DNA of 64,000 bases from Streptomyces sp. G-G2 (GCF_030063135.1 NZ_JASISO010000035.1:1-64000), one strand, 5' to 3'. Counted from the first letter of the stretch, positions 1 to 8,596 are shown. The notes: a model not told the origin generated them from the sequence alone. Numbers and translations: made by a program.

Positions 1-127
1 CGGGTGGGTGCCCGGGAACTGCCCCGACCCCGGACGTTCGAAGCCAAAGCCCCCGCGGCGCAGCCGCGGCAGCCCCCCACGCCCCGCCCCCGCCCCCCTG
101 TCAGCGGCTGCTGGCACCATCGGTCGT

Positions 128-604
128 ATGGAGCCGTTGAAGATCACCAAGGGGGATGCGGCCAGTCCTCACGCCAAGGGGCCGAAGATCATCGCCCATG
201 TCTGCAATGACCTGGGCGGCTGGGGCAAGGGGTTCGTGCTGGCCGTCTCGAAGCGGTGGGACGCGCCCGAGGTCGCGTATCGGGCGTGGCACCGGGGGCG
301 GAGCGGGAACGACTTCGGGCTGGGGGCCGTACAGCTGGTGCAGGTCCAACCGGACGTGTGGGTCGCCAACATGGTGGGGCAGCGGGGGATGCGGACGGGC
401 AGCGGCGGCCCGCCCGTGCGCTACGACGCCATCGAGCGCTGCCTCGAAGCGGTGGCCGGGCATGCGGTCGAGCTGAGGGCCTCCGTGCACATGCCGCGCA
501 TCGGCTGCGGGCTCTCCGGGGGCAAGTGGTCGCGCATCGAACCGTTGGTCACCGGGGCGCTGTGCGCCCGTGATGTGCCGGTGACGGTCTACGACTTCGA
601 CTGA
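128..604 (+). CDS. macro domain protein (ADP-ribose binding)
   Basis: 158-residue protein that is almost entirely one macro (Appr-1-p processing) domain. The N-terminal strand is followed by HVCNDLGGWGKGFVLAVSKRW, the place of the ADP-ribose-binding loop, and near residue 120 by MPRIGCGLSGGKWSRIEPLV, the typical second phosphate-binding loop (GxGxxGG-like). Family members bind ADP-ribose or remove ADP-ribose from proteins or O-acetyl-ADP-ribose in the cytoplasm. I chose the ATG at 128 because the homologous fold begins there; the same frame is open further upstream but codes for low-complexity Pro/Arg sequence. It stands alone, convergent with the next gene. Family confident; substrate unknown. 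Confidence 0.85.
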   Translation: MEPLKITKGDAASPHAKGPKIIAHVCNDLGGWGKGFVLAVSKRWDAPEVAYRAWHRGRSGNDFGLGAVQLVQVQPDVWVANMVGQRGMRTGSGGPPVRYDAIERCLEAVAGHAVELRASVHMPRIGCGLSGGKWSRIEPLVTGALCARDVPVTVYDFD

Positions 605-798
605 CGGGACAGGCCTGCACCGGCTTGCGCACCGGGACCAGGGCCCACTGCCCGCGTACCCCCCGGTGCCAAGGAGGCCGCGTCCCCGTCCAGGTGTCCG
701 CCCCGCGCACCCGACGCATTGCCGGTCGGGCCCACCCCGCAGCCGCAGACGCAGGGGGTCGTCTGGTTCGAACTCGGCCTCCCCGCCCCCGGCCCCGG

Positions 799-1242
799 TC
801 ACCGCTCGATGATCACCAGGGGGATTTCGCGGGAGGTGCGGGACTGGTCGTCGTCGAAGGGGGGCCACAGGGCCGTCAGGACCGGCCAGTACGCCTCGCG
901 CTCCGCCGGGGTGGCCGGGCGGGCCGTCGCCGGGAAGGGGATCGGGCCCCTCTGGACGCGGACCCGGGGGTCGGCGGTGAGGTTCGCGTACCAGTCGGGG
1001 TGGGCGGGCGCGCCGTAGCCGGAGGCGGCGACGATCAGGCGGTCCTCGTCCTCGGCGTAGATCAGCGGGGTGCGGGCGGTGCGGCCGGTGGCGCGGCCGA
1101 TGGTGGTCAGCAGGAGGGTGGGCACGCCGTGCCAGAGGTGGCCGTCGGTGCCGCCGGTGGAGACGTACGCGCGGACGTGGTCCCGTTGCGGGGCCCCCGG
1201 CGGGTCGGCGGGGCGGTTCCAGTCGATGTCGAGGCTGTGCAT
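799..1242 (-). CDS. DUF385 / F420(H2)-dependent nitroreductase-family protein
   Basis: 147 residues matching the deazaflavin-dependent nitroreductase (DUF385, DDN-like) family. The diagnostic stretch TTIGRATGRTARTPL lies near residues 46-60, followed by the expected ASGYGAPAHPDWYANLTADP segment that lines the cofactor pocket. Known members are split-beta-barrel proteins that bind F420 and reduce quinones or nitroimidazoles; many actinobacterial paralogues have no assigned substrate. Length is normal for a single-domain member. ATG at 1242 overlaps nothing; the upstream region carries short direct repeats (see 1259-1343). Confidence 0.85.
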   Translation of the reverse strand: MHSLDIDWNRPADPPGAPQRDHVRAYVSTGGTDGHLWHGVPTLLLTTIGRATGRTARTPLIYAEDEDRLIVAASGYGAPAHPDWYANLTADPRVRVQRGPIPFPATARPATPAEREAYWPVLTALWPPFDDDQSRTSREIPLVIIER

Positions 1243-1258
1243 GCGGCTGCCTGCCCTT

Positions 1259-1343
1259 CGTGGTGCGGATGCGATGCGTGGTGCGGATGTGCGCGGCTAA
1301 CGAGGAACCGCTGTTTCCGTCACGTCCGTCACGTCCGTCACGA
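1259..1343. repeat. short direct repeats upstream of the DUF385 gene
   Basis: CGTGGTGCGGATG occurs at 1259-1271 and 1277-1289 (period 18 bp), and a 9-bp unit CCGTCACGT is tandemly present three times at 1317-1343 (last copy one mismatch). They lie between two minus-strand genes, in the likely promoter region of the DUF385 gene. They could be slippage products or regulator sites; nothing decides this. Confidence 0.6.
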
Positions 1344-1399
1344 TGGTGGTACGTCCACCCGGGGGCGCGGTCCGCCGCGCCCCCAGTGCGTGCGCGGAG

Positions 1400-1585
1400 C
1401 TACGGGAGGTAGCGCTCGATGGCGGCCGGGCCCTCCTTCTCGATCATCTGGCGGGCCTTCTCCACCCGCTCCGGTGTCGGGTCCTGGCCCCGGGCCATCA
1501 CGAGGTCCTCGGGGTCGTACGGCCGCTCGCCGCCCGAGAAGAGCTGGGCCGGACGATTGGGCTGCTGGTCCGATTCGGTGTCCAT
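1400..1585 (-). CDS. small conserved hypothetical protein
   Basis: 61-residue acidic protein beginning MDTESDQQPNRPAQLFSG and ending AAIERYLP, with a charged helix (PTPERVEKARQMIEKEGPAA) near the C-terminus. A strong Shine-Dalgarno-like GGAGGAGGT lies about 5 bases before the ATG at 1585, which decides the start. Third-position GC is like the neighbouring genes, so it looks coding. It resembles small actinobacterial proteins of unknown function, but I cannot assign a family. No signal peptide or membrane segment. Confidence 0.7.
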   Translation of the reverse strand: MDTESDQQPNRPAQLFSGGERPYDPEDLVMARGQDPTPERVEKARQMIEKEGPAAIERYLP

Positions 1586-1663
1586 GGCGTACCTCCTCCA
1601 GTGCCCCCTGGCCCCATCCTGCGGCGGCCCGCCCATGAACGCACCTCGGCCCGGGCGGTGCCC

Positions 1664-2680
1664 CTACGCGGCCAGCGTCAGCAGCGCCCCGCTCGCCGCC
1701 AGCGCCCCGCAGATGGCCAGATTGACCACCTTGTGCTCCATGAACACCGCGACGAACTCGCGGATCGTGGCGCTCGGCCAGAAGTACGCGGCCGTCGGAG
1801 AACCCAGCACCTGCCCGTTGACCCGCGCCTTGCGCGCCATCATCGCCGCCCGGAAGGCGTGGAAGTTGTTGGTGACCACCACGCACCGGTAGCCCGGCGT
1901 GTCCCTGGCCATGATCGCTTCGCTGAAGCGGAGGTTCTCCTCCGTCGTACGGGACTGGTCCTCCAGCCGGATGTGCCCGGCCGGGATCCCCTCCGCGATC
2001 AGCCAGTCCGCCATCGCCCGCGCCTCGGCGACCTTCTCGTCCGAGCCCTTGCCGCCCGAGGGCAGCAGCACCGGCGGCGTACCGCCCCGGGCCAGCTGGG
2101 CCTGGTGGATCTGGATGCCCTTGTGCAGCCGGGAGGCCAGCAGCGGCGGCACCCGGTCGCCGCCGACGAGGCCGGAGCCCAGCATCACCACGTAGTCGAC
2201 GTCGCCGCGCACCTTGATGCGCCCGTACAGGTACGCGTACCCGAGGAAGCAGAGGAAGAGGAAGGAGACGTACAGCGCGATCAATCCGATCGTGGCGGTC
2301 GCGCCGGCCGCCGTGACAGAACCGCTCTGCGCCGCCGCCACCGGCAGGATGAGCAGCCCGAGGATGGCGAGCCCGGCCAGCAGGGAGAGCAGGTTGCCGA
2401 GGCTGCGCCCCTCCTTGCGGACCATCGTCACGCCGTTGGCGATCAGGAAGAAGGCCAGGACCACCACGCCGAGCGCCGGTACGGCGAAGACCGCCGCGAC
2501 GACCAGCGGGCCGATCCCGCCGGGGGCGTGCCGCAGCTGCGCGAGCAGGCCGATCACCAGGCTGATGCAGGTCAGGCCCAGGTACACCGCGTTGCGGAAG
2601 CGCCGCCGGTCCTCCCGGGCGCTCATACCGAAGAGGACGAGGAAAAGGAGAGCCGGGGCGAAGACGAACATGTCGGCCAT
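1664..2680 (-). CDS. YdcF/DUF218 (ElyC/SanA-like) membrane protein
   Basis: 338 residues: about five hydrophobic segments in the first ~185 residues (for example PALLFLVLFG, AVYLGLTCISLVIGLLAQ, VVVAAVFAVPALGVVVLAFF), then a soluble DUF218 domain from about residue 185. The domain shows the family signature: VDYVVMLGSGLVGGDRVPPLLASR, LLPSGGKGSDEKVAEA, EDQSRTTEENLRFS and VVVTNNFHAFRAAM. DUF218 proteins (SanA, ElyC, YdcF) act at the cell envelope; the chemistry is not settled. Start at 2680 precedes the first membrane segment. The last segment (LAICGALAASGALLTLAA) is also hydrophobic. Confidence 0.85.
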   Translation of the reverse strand: MADMFVFAPALLFLVLFGMSAREDRRRFRNAVYLGLTCISLVIGLLAQLRHAPGGIGPLVVAAVFAVPALGVVVLAFFLIANGVTMVRKEGRSLGNLLSLLAGLAILGLLILPVAAAQSGSVTAAGATATIGLIALYVSFLFLCFLGYAYLYGRIKVRGDVDYVVMLGSGLVGGDRVPPLLASRLHKGIQIHQAQLARGGTPPVLLPSGGKGSDEKVAEARAMADWLIAEGIPAGHIRLEDQSRTTEENLRFSEAIMARDTPGYRCVVVTNNFHAFRAAMMARKARVNGQVLGSPTAAYFWPSATIREFVAVFMEHKVVNLAICGALAASGALLTLAA

Positions 2681-2710
2681 CGTAGGTGGCGCGGGTGAAC
2701 GATCACGGCC

Positions 2711-2746
2711 GTGGCCGGGCGGGCGGCGCTCCGCACGCCCGGCCAC
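2711..2746 (-). terminator. hairpin terminator after the amino-acid deaminase gene
   Basis: GTGGCCGGGCG at 2711-2721 pairs perfectly with CGCCCGGCCAC at 2736-2746 (11 bp, 14-base loop), 88 bases beyond the stop of the minus-strand deaminase gene. No U-tract, as is usual in Streptomyces. Confidence 0.55.
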
Positions 2747-2834
2747 GAGCCGGGCCCCGTGGACCACGAGGTCCCTTCAGGTCCCTTCAGGGGTTCCTTC
2801 AGAGGTCCACGCGGGGGGCCGGGCGGTGGTCCGT

Positions 2835-4142
2835 TCAGAAGAAGGTGCGGACGAACTCGGTGACCGTGCCGTCCGCTTCCACGACCGGGATCAGCTGCCA
2901 CTTCTCGAAGATCGTGCAGGGGTGGGACATGGCCAGTGCCACCAGGTCGCCGACCTCCAGGTCCTCGGCGGTGTCCGTCTCCAGCCACGCGTGCTGATCG
3001 GACAGCTTCACCAGGCGTACCCCGTCGGCCGGGCGCTCCACCCCGTCCAGGGCCCCGCGCACCAGCTCGGGGACCGGCAGCCCGAGGTCGTAGGACACGT
3101 CCCGCTTGCCCGCGTTCAGGAAGGCCTGGGTGGGGGAGGGGCGGGAGACGACCTGGGCCCACAGCCGGAACGCGGGGCGCAGCCCGCCCTCCTGCGGCAC
3201 CCGGTTGAAGGGGGTCAGCTTGCTGTACCAGTCGTGGTCGTGGGAGACGTACGCCCCCGAGCGCAGCAGCTTGAGGACCGGCGCGGACAGCGGCGGCAGC
3301 TCCGCGAAGGCCTCGGCGACGGCGTCGAACCAGGCGCTGCCGCCCGCGCTCACGACGATCTCCTCGCCGGGGCCGAGCGCGCTGAAGCGGCCCTCCTCGT
3401 CGAAGGTGACGGCGAGTGCGGTGAGTCCGCGCAGCCAGGCGGTGACCTTGGCGGGGTCGGCGCCGGGGACCTCGGCCTCGTAGCCCGCTACGCCGACCAG
3501 GCGCAGGGTGGCGGTCCGGGCGACGGCGTCCGCGACGGCGCGGCACTCCTGGGCGGTGCGGGCGCCGGTACGGGCCCCCTCGCCCGCGCCGAGTTCGACG
3601 ACGACGTCCACGGGGCGGGCGGCGGGGCCGTCCGTGGCGGCCTCGCCGAGGGCGCGGTCCATCAGCTCGACGCCGCGCACGGAGTCGACGTAACAGACGA
3701 ACCGGAAGTCCGGGTCGGCGGCGAGTTCGGCGGCGACCCAGCGCAGGGCGGCGGGGTCGACGAGCTGGTTGGCGAGGAAGATCCGCTGGATGCCGAAAGC
3801 GCGGTAGACGCGGGCCTGGTGGGGCATGGCGGCGGTGATGCCCCAGGCGCCGTGGGCCAGCTGACGCTCGAACAGTTGTGGGGACATGCAGGTCTTGCCG
3901 TGCGGGGCGAAGGCGAGGCCGTGCCGGGCGCTGTAACGGCCGAGGAGGGCCAGGTTGTGCGCGAGAGCGTCGGCGTCCAGGGTCAGGACCGGGGTGGTGA
4001 ACCCGCCGGTGTGCAGGTCGCGGCGCTGGGCGGCCAGCTGGCCGACGGTGAGGGCGGCGGCTTCGGCGTCCGGGGGGAGGCCCTTGAAACGGTGGTCGGC
4101 CGGTTCGTCGGCCAGTCGCCTGACGGCGTCGGCGGGGGCCAT
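2835..4142 (-). CDS. PLP-dependent amino-acid deaminase / D-threonine aldolase-like (alanine racemase fold)
   Basis: 435 residues with the fold-type III PLP barrel of the D-serine deaminase / D-threonine aldolase group. PTPVLTLDAD-like start at residue 50, then FAPHGKTCMSPQ with the PLP lysine at about K83, barrel strands through VELGAGEGARTGARTAQE, and a C-terminal beta domain containing VKLSDQHAWLETD and metal-site-type CTIFEKWQLIPVVE. Family members dehydrate or cleave D-hydroxy amino acids. A GAGGAGA Shine-Dalgarno sequence precedes the ATG at 4142. The gene is divergent from an IclR regulator, with dyad sites between them, so it is probably its target. Exact substrate unknown. Confidence 0.8.
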   Translation of the reverse strand: MAPADAVRRLADEPADHRFKGLPPDAEAAALTVGQLAAQRRDLHTGGFTTPVLTLDADALAHNLALLGRYSARHGLAFAPHGKTCMSPQLFERQLAHGAWGITAAMPHQARVYRAFGIQRIFLANQLVDPAALRWVAAELAADPDFRFVCYVDSVRGVELMDRALGEAATDGPAARPVDVVVELGAGEGARTGARTAQECRAVADAVARTATLRLVGVAGYEAEVPGADPAKVTAWLRGLTALAVTFDEEGRFSALGPGEEIVVSAGGSAWFDAVAEAFAELPPLSAPVLKLLRSGAYVSHDHDWYSKLTPFNRVPQEGGLRPAFRLWAQVVSRPSPTQAFLNAGKRDVSYDLGLPVPELVRGALDGVERPADGVRLVKLSDQHAWLETDTAEDLEVGDLVALAMSHPCTIFEKWQLIPVVEADGTVTEFVRTFF

Positions 4143-4156
4143 GCGTGTCTCCTCGC

Positions 4157-4190
4157 GTTGCGTTTGCTGCAACGGTCGTTGCGGGTTGCA
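4157..4190. promoter_or_regulatory. candidate IclR operator between deaminase and regulator genes
   Basis: GCAACGGTCGTTGC at 4169-4182 is a dyad with perfect 6-bp arms around GT. It is overlapped by GTTGC (4157-4161) and by a TGCAAC...GTTGCA dyad (4168-4190). The cluster of TTGC/GCAA half-sites sits 15-50 bases upstream of the deaminase start and in the control region of the divergent IclR gene, where IclR proteins usually bind. Confidence 0.5.
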
Positions 4191-4402
4191 GCTCCCGCTG
4201 TCTAACATCCCGAAGAACAGCGGGTCAACGTGGCCCGCACCCTGGTGTCCTCGATCGCCGGGCAGGCTGACGGCGCCTCCGGCGGCGTCTCACACGCCGG
4301 CGGGGGCCGGGCTTGCTTCGAAGCGCCCGCGGAGGGCACGTGAGGCCGCCCGGTGATCGAGGGTGCGCGGGGTCCGGGGCGGAGCCCCGGGGGAGGAGCG
4401 GG

Positions 4403-5242
4403 ATGAGTCAGTCGGTCGACCGGGCGCTCGGGATCCTGCCGCTGCTCGCCCGCGGGCCCGCGGACCTCGGCGGGGTCGCCCGCGAGCTGGACGTGCACAA
4501 GAGCACGGCCCTGCGTCTGCTCCGCACCCTGCACGCGCACGGACTCGTCTACCGTCAGCCCGACGGCCGCTACCGCCTCGGCGCCCGCCTCTTCTCGCTG
4601 GCCGCCGAGGCCGTCGAGAACCTCGACGTGCGCGGGATCGCCCACCCCCACCTCGTCGAACTCGGCGCCCGTACCGGCCACACCGTGCACCTGGCGGTCC
4701 ACCAGGACGACGAGGTGGTGTACATCGACAAGGTCGACAGCCGCTACCCCGTCCGCATGTACTCCCGCATCGGCAAGCCCGTTCCGCTGACCGTCGCCGG
4801 CGTCGCCAAGGTGCTGCTGGCCGACCTCCCCGAGCCCGAGCGCCGCGCGCTCGCCTCGCGCGTCGACTACCCGCGCTACACGGCCCGTTCGGTCCAGGAC
4901 GCCGAGGGGTTCCTGCGCGAACTGGCGCTCGTACGCGAACAGGGCTGGGCCGCCGACCTCGGCGGCCACGAGGACTCGATCAACTGCGTGGGCGCGCCCG
5001 TGCGGGGCGCCGACGGGCGGGTCGTGGCCGCGATGTCGCTGTCCGCGCCCACGGTGGTCGTCACCGCCGAGGAACTGCTCGACCTGCTGCCGCTGATCCG
5101 GGGCAGCGCCGAGGCCATCAGCCAGGAGTACTCCGGCTTGGGAACGCCCTCGGGAAGGTCCTCGGGAACGTCATCCGCAACGCCCTCGGGAACGTCATCC
5201 GCAACGCCCTCCGGAGCGAAGCGGGAGACGGGGCAAGCGTGA
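4403..5242 (+). CDS. IclR-family transcriptional regulator
   Basis: 279 residues. N-terminal winged helix (about 5-65: SVDRALGILPLLARGPADLG, VHKSTALRLLRTLHAHGLV) and IclR ligand-binding domain (about 80-245) with the family's GKPVPLTVAGVAKVLLA and DLGGHEDSINCVGAPVRGADG segments. GGGAGGAGCGGG lies just before the ATG at 4403. It is divergent from the PLP deaminase and probably controls it in response to a small acid or amino acid. The last ~35 residues are a Ser/Gly/Thr-rich tail made by tandem repeats in the DNA, unusual for the family and absent from the usual fold. Confidence 0.88.
   Translation: MSQSVDRALGILPLLARGPADLGGVARELDVHKSTALRLLRTLHAHGLVYRQPDGRYRLGARLFSLAAEAVENLDVRGIAHPHLVELGARTGHTVHLAVHQDDEVVYIDKVDSRYPVRMYSRIGKPVPLTVAGVAKVLLADLPEPERRALASRVDYPRYTARSVQDAEGFLRELALVREQGWAADLGGHEDSINCVGAPVRGADGRVVAAMSLSAPTVVVTAEELLDLLPLIRGSAEAISQEYSGLGTPSGRSSGTSSATPSGTSSATPSGAKRETGQA
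5164..5211. repeat. two perfect 24-bp tandem repeats in the 3' end of the IclR gene
   Basis: The 24-bp unit at 5164-5187 is repeated exactly at 5188-5211, with a degenerate copy before it (from about 5140). Being a multiple of three, it keeps the frame and encodes the repeated SGTSSATP tail of the regulator. Confidence 0.9.
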
Positions 5243-5321
5243 GCTGGAGCGTCCGCTCGGTGCTGGAGGCCGGCGGCGCGGGCCGGGACGACGCACGGGC
5301 CCGGCGGGCCGGCACCGCTCT

Positions 5322-5341
5322 ACGTACAAAAAACTGTACGT
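5322..5341. promoter_or_regulatory. ACGTACA/TGTACGT inverted repeat
   Basis: ACGTACA (5322-5328), a six-base AAAAAC loop, then TGTACGT (5335-5341). The A-rich loop stands out in a GC-rich intergenic stretch between the converging IclR and M14 genes. It could be a small hairpin at a transcript end or a protein site; there is no nearby start codon to favour an operator. Confidence 0.4.
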
Positions 5342-5391
5342 CGAGCGGGTGCTGGCAAGCGTCCTCCCGGGCCGGACCGGGGCAAGAGTGA

Positions 5392-5418
5392 GGGCGCCCC
5401 CCTGGCGGTGGGGCGCCC
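5392..5418 (-). terminator. terminator hairpin after the carboxypeptidase gene
   Basis: GGGCGCCCC at 5392-5400 and GGGGCGCCC at 5410-5418 form a perfect 9-bp stem with a 9-base loop, 26 bases past the stop of the minus-strand M14 gene and also downstream of the converging IclR gene. Confidence 0.6.
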
Positions 5419-5443
5419 GGACCTGTGCGCCACGCGCCACGCG

Positions 5444-6784
5444 CTACGCGCAGTACTGCGCGGCCTTGCCGATGGACCGGTACATGCAGTCCGCGTTCTC
5501 CAGCAGTTGGAGCACCGCGTCCTTGTTGCGGGCGGTCTCCCGGTCGATCACCTCGTCGGGCGGGTAGAACCCGCCGCCGCTGCCGGACTCACCGGGGTAC
5601 ATCTCGAAGGTGTAGGTGAAGATCTTCTGCGTGCCCCACAGCCAGTCGTCGATCGTGCCGTCGGTGATGTACAGGTCGCTCGACTGCTCGGGGGTGTAGC
5701 CGTTGCTCGCGGCCATGCTGGTGCCGATCTTCTTGTAGACCGCGAGGTCGTCCGCCGTCAGGCCGGGGGCGGTGTCGTTGTAGGTCCAGCCGTACGGCCA
5801 CAGGACGAGCTGGCTGTAGGTGTGGAAGTCGATGGACGCCTTGATCTGCTGCTTGCCGCCCACGACCCGGCTGCGCGCGAAGTCCGCGACGACCTTGACC
5901 TCGGGGGCCGACTCGCCCGCCGTGCCGCGGTAGGTCTCGGAGCTCTTGCTGCTGGAGGAGCCGCCGCAGCAGCCCCACTTGTAGTTCCAGTTCCGGTTCT
6001 CGTCGGTGCCGACGTAGGGGGAACCGGAGTTGGGCTGCCGGTTCTTGCGCCAGGACCGGTAGGAGCCGGAGGCGATGTCGTACTCGCCGCCGTCGGGGTT
6101 GAGGTCGGGAACCACCCAGATCTCGCGGCCGTTGACCATGTCGGTGATCCGGGAGTCGGTGCCGTACTTGGAGCCGAACTCCTTGAGCAGGTACAGGGCC
6201 ATCTCGACGGTCAGGTGCTCACGCGCGTGCTGGTGCGCGGTGAAGAGCACCTCGGGCTCGTTCTCGTCCGTCGCGACGTTGTCGCTGATCTTGATGGCGA
6301 TGATGTCCCGGCCCTCGTACGACTTCCCGATGACCTGCTTGCTCATGATCCCGGGGTAGGCCGCGATGTCCTGGTTGATCTCCGCGGTGGCCTCGGCGTA
6401 GTTGTGGTACTTCGAGTCGGCCGAGGGGAAGTCGAAGGGGACGGCGGCCATACCGGGCAGGGAGCGGTCCGGTGCTCCGGCGAGCGCGGTCAGCTCGTAG
6501 CCGCGGGCTCGCAGGGCCTTGGCCTGCATGGGGTCGGCGCTGACGACCACGGTGTGGTCGTCGACCTCGTCGATCGACACGCCGGTCGCGAGCAGCGCCG
6601 TGCGGTCGGCGGCCGAGGAGGGGCCGTGGATGCGGTACTGGACGATCGCCTCGTCCTGGGTCTGTGTGGACGGGGTGGGTGGTGGCGAGGCGGTGGCCGC
6701 GCTCATTCCGTAGGCGGGTGCGCCGAGGGCGAGCGCCAGCAGGGCCGCCGTGACGGCGGCCCTTCGGCGGGCGTGGAGCCGCAT
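5444..6784 (-). CDS. secreted M14 zinc carboxypeptidase
   Basis: 446 residues. A cleavable signal peptide (MRLHARRRAAVTAALLALAL, cleavage near residue 32), a propeptide-like region to about 115, and an M14 catalytic domain. Zinc ligands are visible: H186 and E189 in HQHAREH and H321 in SIDFHTYS; the general base is E394 in FTYTFEMYP. NPDGGEYD and RKNRQPN match substrate-binding segments of Streptomyces carboxypeptidase T-like enzymes. It probably trims peptides outside the cell. Four cysteines in the mature part (GCC, DC, YC) could form disulfides. Monocistronic, adjacent to a chitinase gene in the same direction. Confidence 0.93.
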   Translation of the reverse strand: MRLHARRRAAVTAALLALALGAPAYGMSAATASPPPTPSTQTQDEAIVQYRIHGPSSAADRTALLATGVSIDEVDDHTVVVSADPMQAKALRARGYELTALAGAPDRSLPGMAAVPFDFPSADSKYHNYAEATAEINQDIAAYPGIMSKQVIGKSYEGRDIIAIKISDNVATDENEPEVLFTAHQHAREHLTVEMALYLLKEFGSKYGTDSRITDMVNGREIWVVPDLNPDGGEYDIASGSYRSWRKNRQPNSGSPYVGTDENRNWNYKWGCCGGSSSSKSSETYRGTAGESAPEVKVVADFARSRVVGGKQQIKASIDFHTYSQLVLWPYGWTYNDTAPGLTADDLAVYKKIGTSMAASNGYTPEQSSDLYITDGTIDDWLWGTQKIFTYTFEMYPGESGSGGGFYPPDEVIDRETARNKDAVLQLLENADCMYRSIGKAAQYCA

Positions 6785-6819
6785 GCGTTCTCCTGGGTGG
6801 GGAGTGTGGGGGTAGCCGT

Positions 6820-6840
6820 GCGGACGCGCACAGCGTCCGC
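6820..6840 (-). terminator. hairpin after the chitinase gene
   Basis: GCGGACGC (6820-6827), 5-base loop GCACA, GCGTCCGC (6833-6840): perfect 8-bp stem between the chitinase stop and the M14 start, both minus strand. Probable terminator, though it also sits in the M14 promoter region. Confidence 0.5.
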
Positions 6841-6892
6841 CCGTGGCATGTCCCGGTCAAGAGCCGGAAATCGGCCACCCCACACGTACCCG

Positions 6893-8596
6893 CTACGGCA
6901 GGCCGTGGACGTGCGGACCCACCGCGTTGGACCAAGCGCTACCCGCTTTGGCGTCCCAGTTGGTCGACCAGGTCATCGCCCCGCGCAGGGCCGGGTAGGT
7001 CTTCGACGGCTTGAAGGAACCGCAGCCCGCGCCCTTGGCCAGGCAGTCCAGGGCGTTGTTCACCACGGTCGGGGAGACGTAGCCGCTGCCCGCGCCGCTC
7101 GGCGAGGCCGGGACGCCCAGGCCCACCTGGGAGGGGTCGAGCCCGCCCTCCAACTGGATGCAGGCCAGCGCGGTGAGGAAGTCCACCGAGCCCTGGGAGT
7201 AGACCTTGCCGTCGCAGCCGTTCATCGCGCCGCTGTTGTAGTACTGCATGTTGACGACCGTCAGGATGTCCTTGACCGCGAGCGCCGTCTTGAAGTAGCC
7301 GCCCTGGGTGGACTGCATGTCGATGGTCTGCGGGGCCATCGTCAGGACGAAGGACGGACCGGCCTTCTGGGCCAGGGAGCGCAGGGCCTGGGTCATGTAG
7401 GTCGGGTTGAGACCGTTCTCCAGGTCGATGTCGATCCCGCTGAAGCCGTACTCCTGCATCAGCGCGTAGGCCGAGTTCGCCAGGTTGTCGGCGGAGGTGG
7501 AGTCGTTGACCGAGATGGTCCCCTTCTCGCCGCCGATGGAGAGGATGACCGACTTCCCGGCAGCCTTCTTCGCCGCGATGTCCGCCTTGAACTGCGCGAC
7601 CGTGTAGCCGCCGAGTCCGGCCGAGTCGAGGGTGAAGGTGATCGCGCCGGGCGTGGTGGTGGCGTCGGCGAAGGAGACCGCGATGATGTCGTACTGCGCC
7701 TGGACGTCGGAGATCTTCTGGACGGTCGCGCCGTTGTTGAAGTTCTGCCAGTAGCCGGTGAGGGCGTGCTTGGGCACCCCGGGGTTGGGGTTCGGGTTGC
7801 CCCCGCCGCCGGTCGTGGTGCCGCCGACGGGCGCCGAGCGGGGGCTCTCGCCCGCCTGGTTGTAGGCGCTCACCTGGAAGGAGTACGTCGTGGACGCCGC
7901 CAGGTTCTGGATCTGGGCGGAGGCCGCCGAGCCGGGGAGCGTCTGGACCCGTACGCCGTCCTGGTAGACGTAGTAGCCGCTCGCGCCGCTGACCGCGCTC
8001 CACGAAAGGGTGAGCCCGTTCTGGCTCTGGCCGGAAACCGCGAGCCCGGCCGGGGCGCCGGGGACGGACGGGCCCGGGTCGGTGCCGCCGCCCCCGTCGG
8101 GGCCGAAAACGCTGAAGTCGTCGGCGTAGTAGGCGGGCTGGCCGTACCAGCCGTGGGTCCACACGGTGACCTTGGTGGTACTGGGACCCGTGGTGAAGGT
8201 GGTCGAGAGTTTCTGCCAGCCCGAGCCCGAGCCGGGGGTCCAGGTGGAGACGTCCTGCGTGCCGGTGCCGGTCGCGCCGAGGTAGACGTACGAGCCCTGG
8301 ACCTGCGTGCTCAGCGTGTAGGTCGAGTTCGGCTTGACCGTGACGACCTGGCTGCACTGCGCGTTGTCCTGGCCCGCCGGGGTGGCCTTGAGGGCGCCGG
8401 TGCCGGAGGACACGGGCGAGGAGACGGCGGCTCCGGTGGAGCCGGTACAACTCCAGTTGGTCAGACCGGACTCGAAGCCGCCGTTGCGGGCGACATTGAT
8501 GTCGGCGGCCTGCGCCGTACCGGTGGCGAGGGCGGTGAGCCCGGCGGCGGTGAGGGTGCCCGCGCCCAGCAGGGCGAGGGTGCGTATGGGTTTCAC
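6893..8596 (-). CDS. secreted GH18 chitinase with CBM and fibronectin type III domains
   Basis: 567 residues from a GTG at 8596 (GGAG 8 bases upstream); longer reading upstream is low-complexity. Signal peptide to about residue 30 (ending TAQA). Carbohydrate-binding beta-sandwich about 31-165 (NGGFESGLTNWSC start), FnIII about 175-262, Gly/Pro linker, then GH18 catalytic barrel from about 275 (HALTGYWQNFNNGA). The catalytic motif reads SGIDIDLE with the acid/base at E393 and aspartates D389 and D391; the first Asp of the usual DGxDxDxE is Ser here, as in some bacterial GH18 subgroups. It degrades chitin outside the cell. The upstream dre-like palindrome suggests control by DasR and N-acetylglucosamine. 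Confidence 0.93.
   Translation of the reverse strand: MKPIRTLALLGAGTLTAAGLTALATGTAQAADINVARNGGFESGLTNWSCTGSTGAAVSSPVSSGTGALKATPAGQDNAQCSQVVTVKPNSTYTLSTQVQGSYVYLGATGTGTQDVSTWTPGSGSGWQKLSTTFTTGPSTTKVTVWTHGWYGQPAYYADDFSVFGPDGGGGTDPGPSVPGAPAGLAVSGQSQNGLTLSWSAVSGASGYYVYQDGVRVQTLPGSAASAQIQNLAASTTYSFQVSAYNQAGESPRSAPVGGTTTGGGGNPNPNPGVPKHALTGYWQNFNNGATVQKISDVQAQYDIIAVSFADATTTPGAITFTLDSAGLGGYTVAQFKADIAAKKAAGKSVILSIGGEKGTISVNDSTSADNLANSAYALMQEYGFSGIDIDLENGLNPTYMTQALRSLAQKAGPSFVLTMAPQTIDMQSTQGGYFKTALAVKDILTVVNMQYYNSGAMNGCDGKVYSQGSVDFLTALACIQLEGGLDPSQVGLGVPASPSGAGSGYVSPTVVNNALDCLAKGAGCGSFKPSKTYPALRGAMTWSTNWDAKAGSAWSNAVGPHVHGLP

Noticed and set aside
2214..4205. 663-codon plus-strand open frame
   Set aside because: Antisense shadow of the YdcF and deaminase genes.
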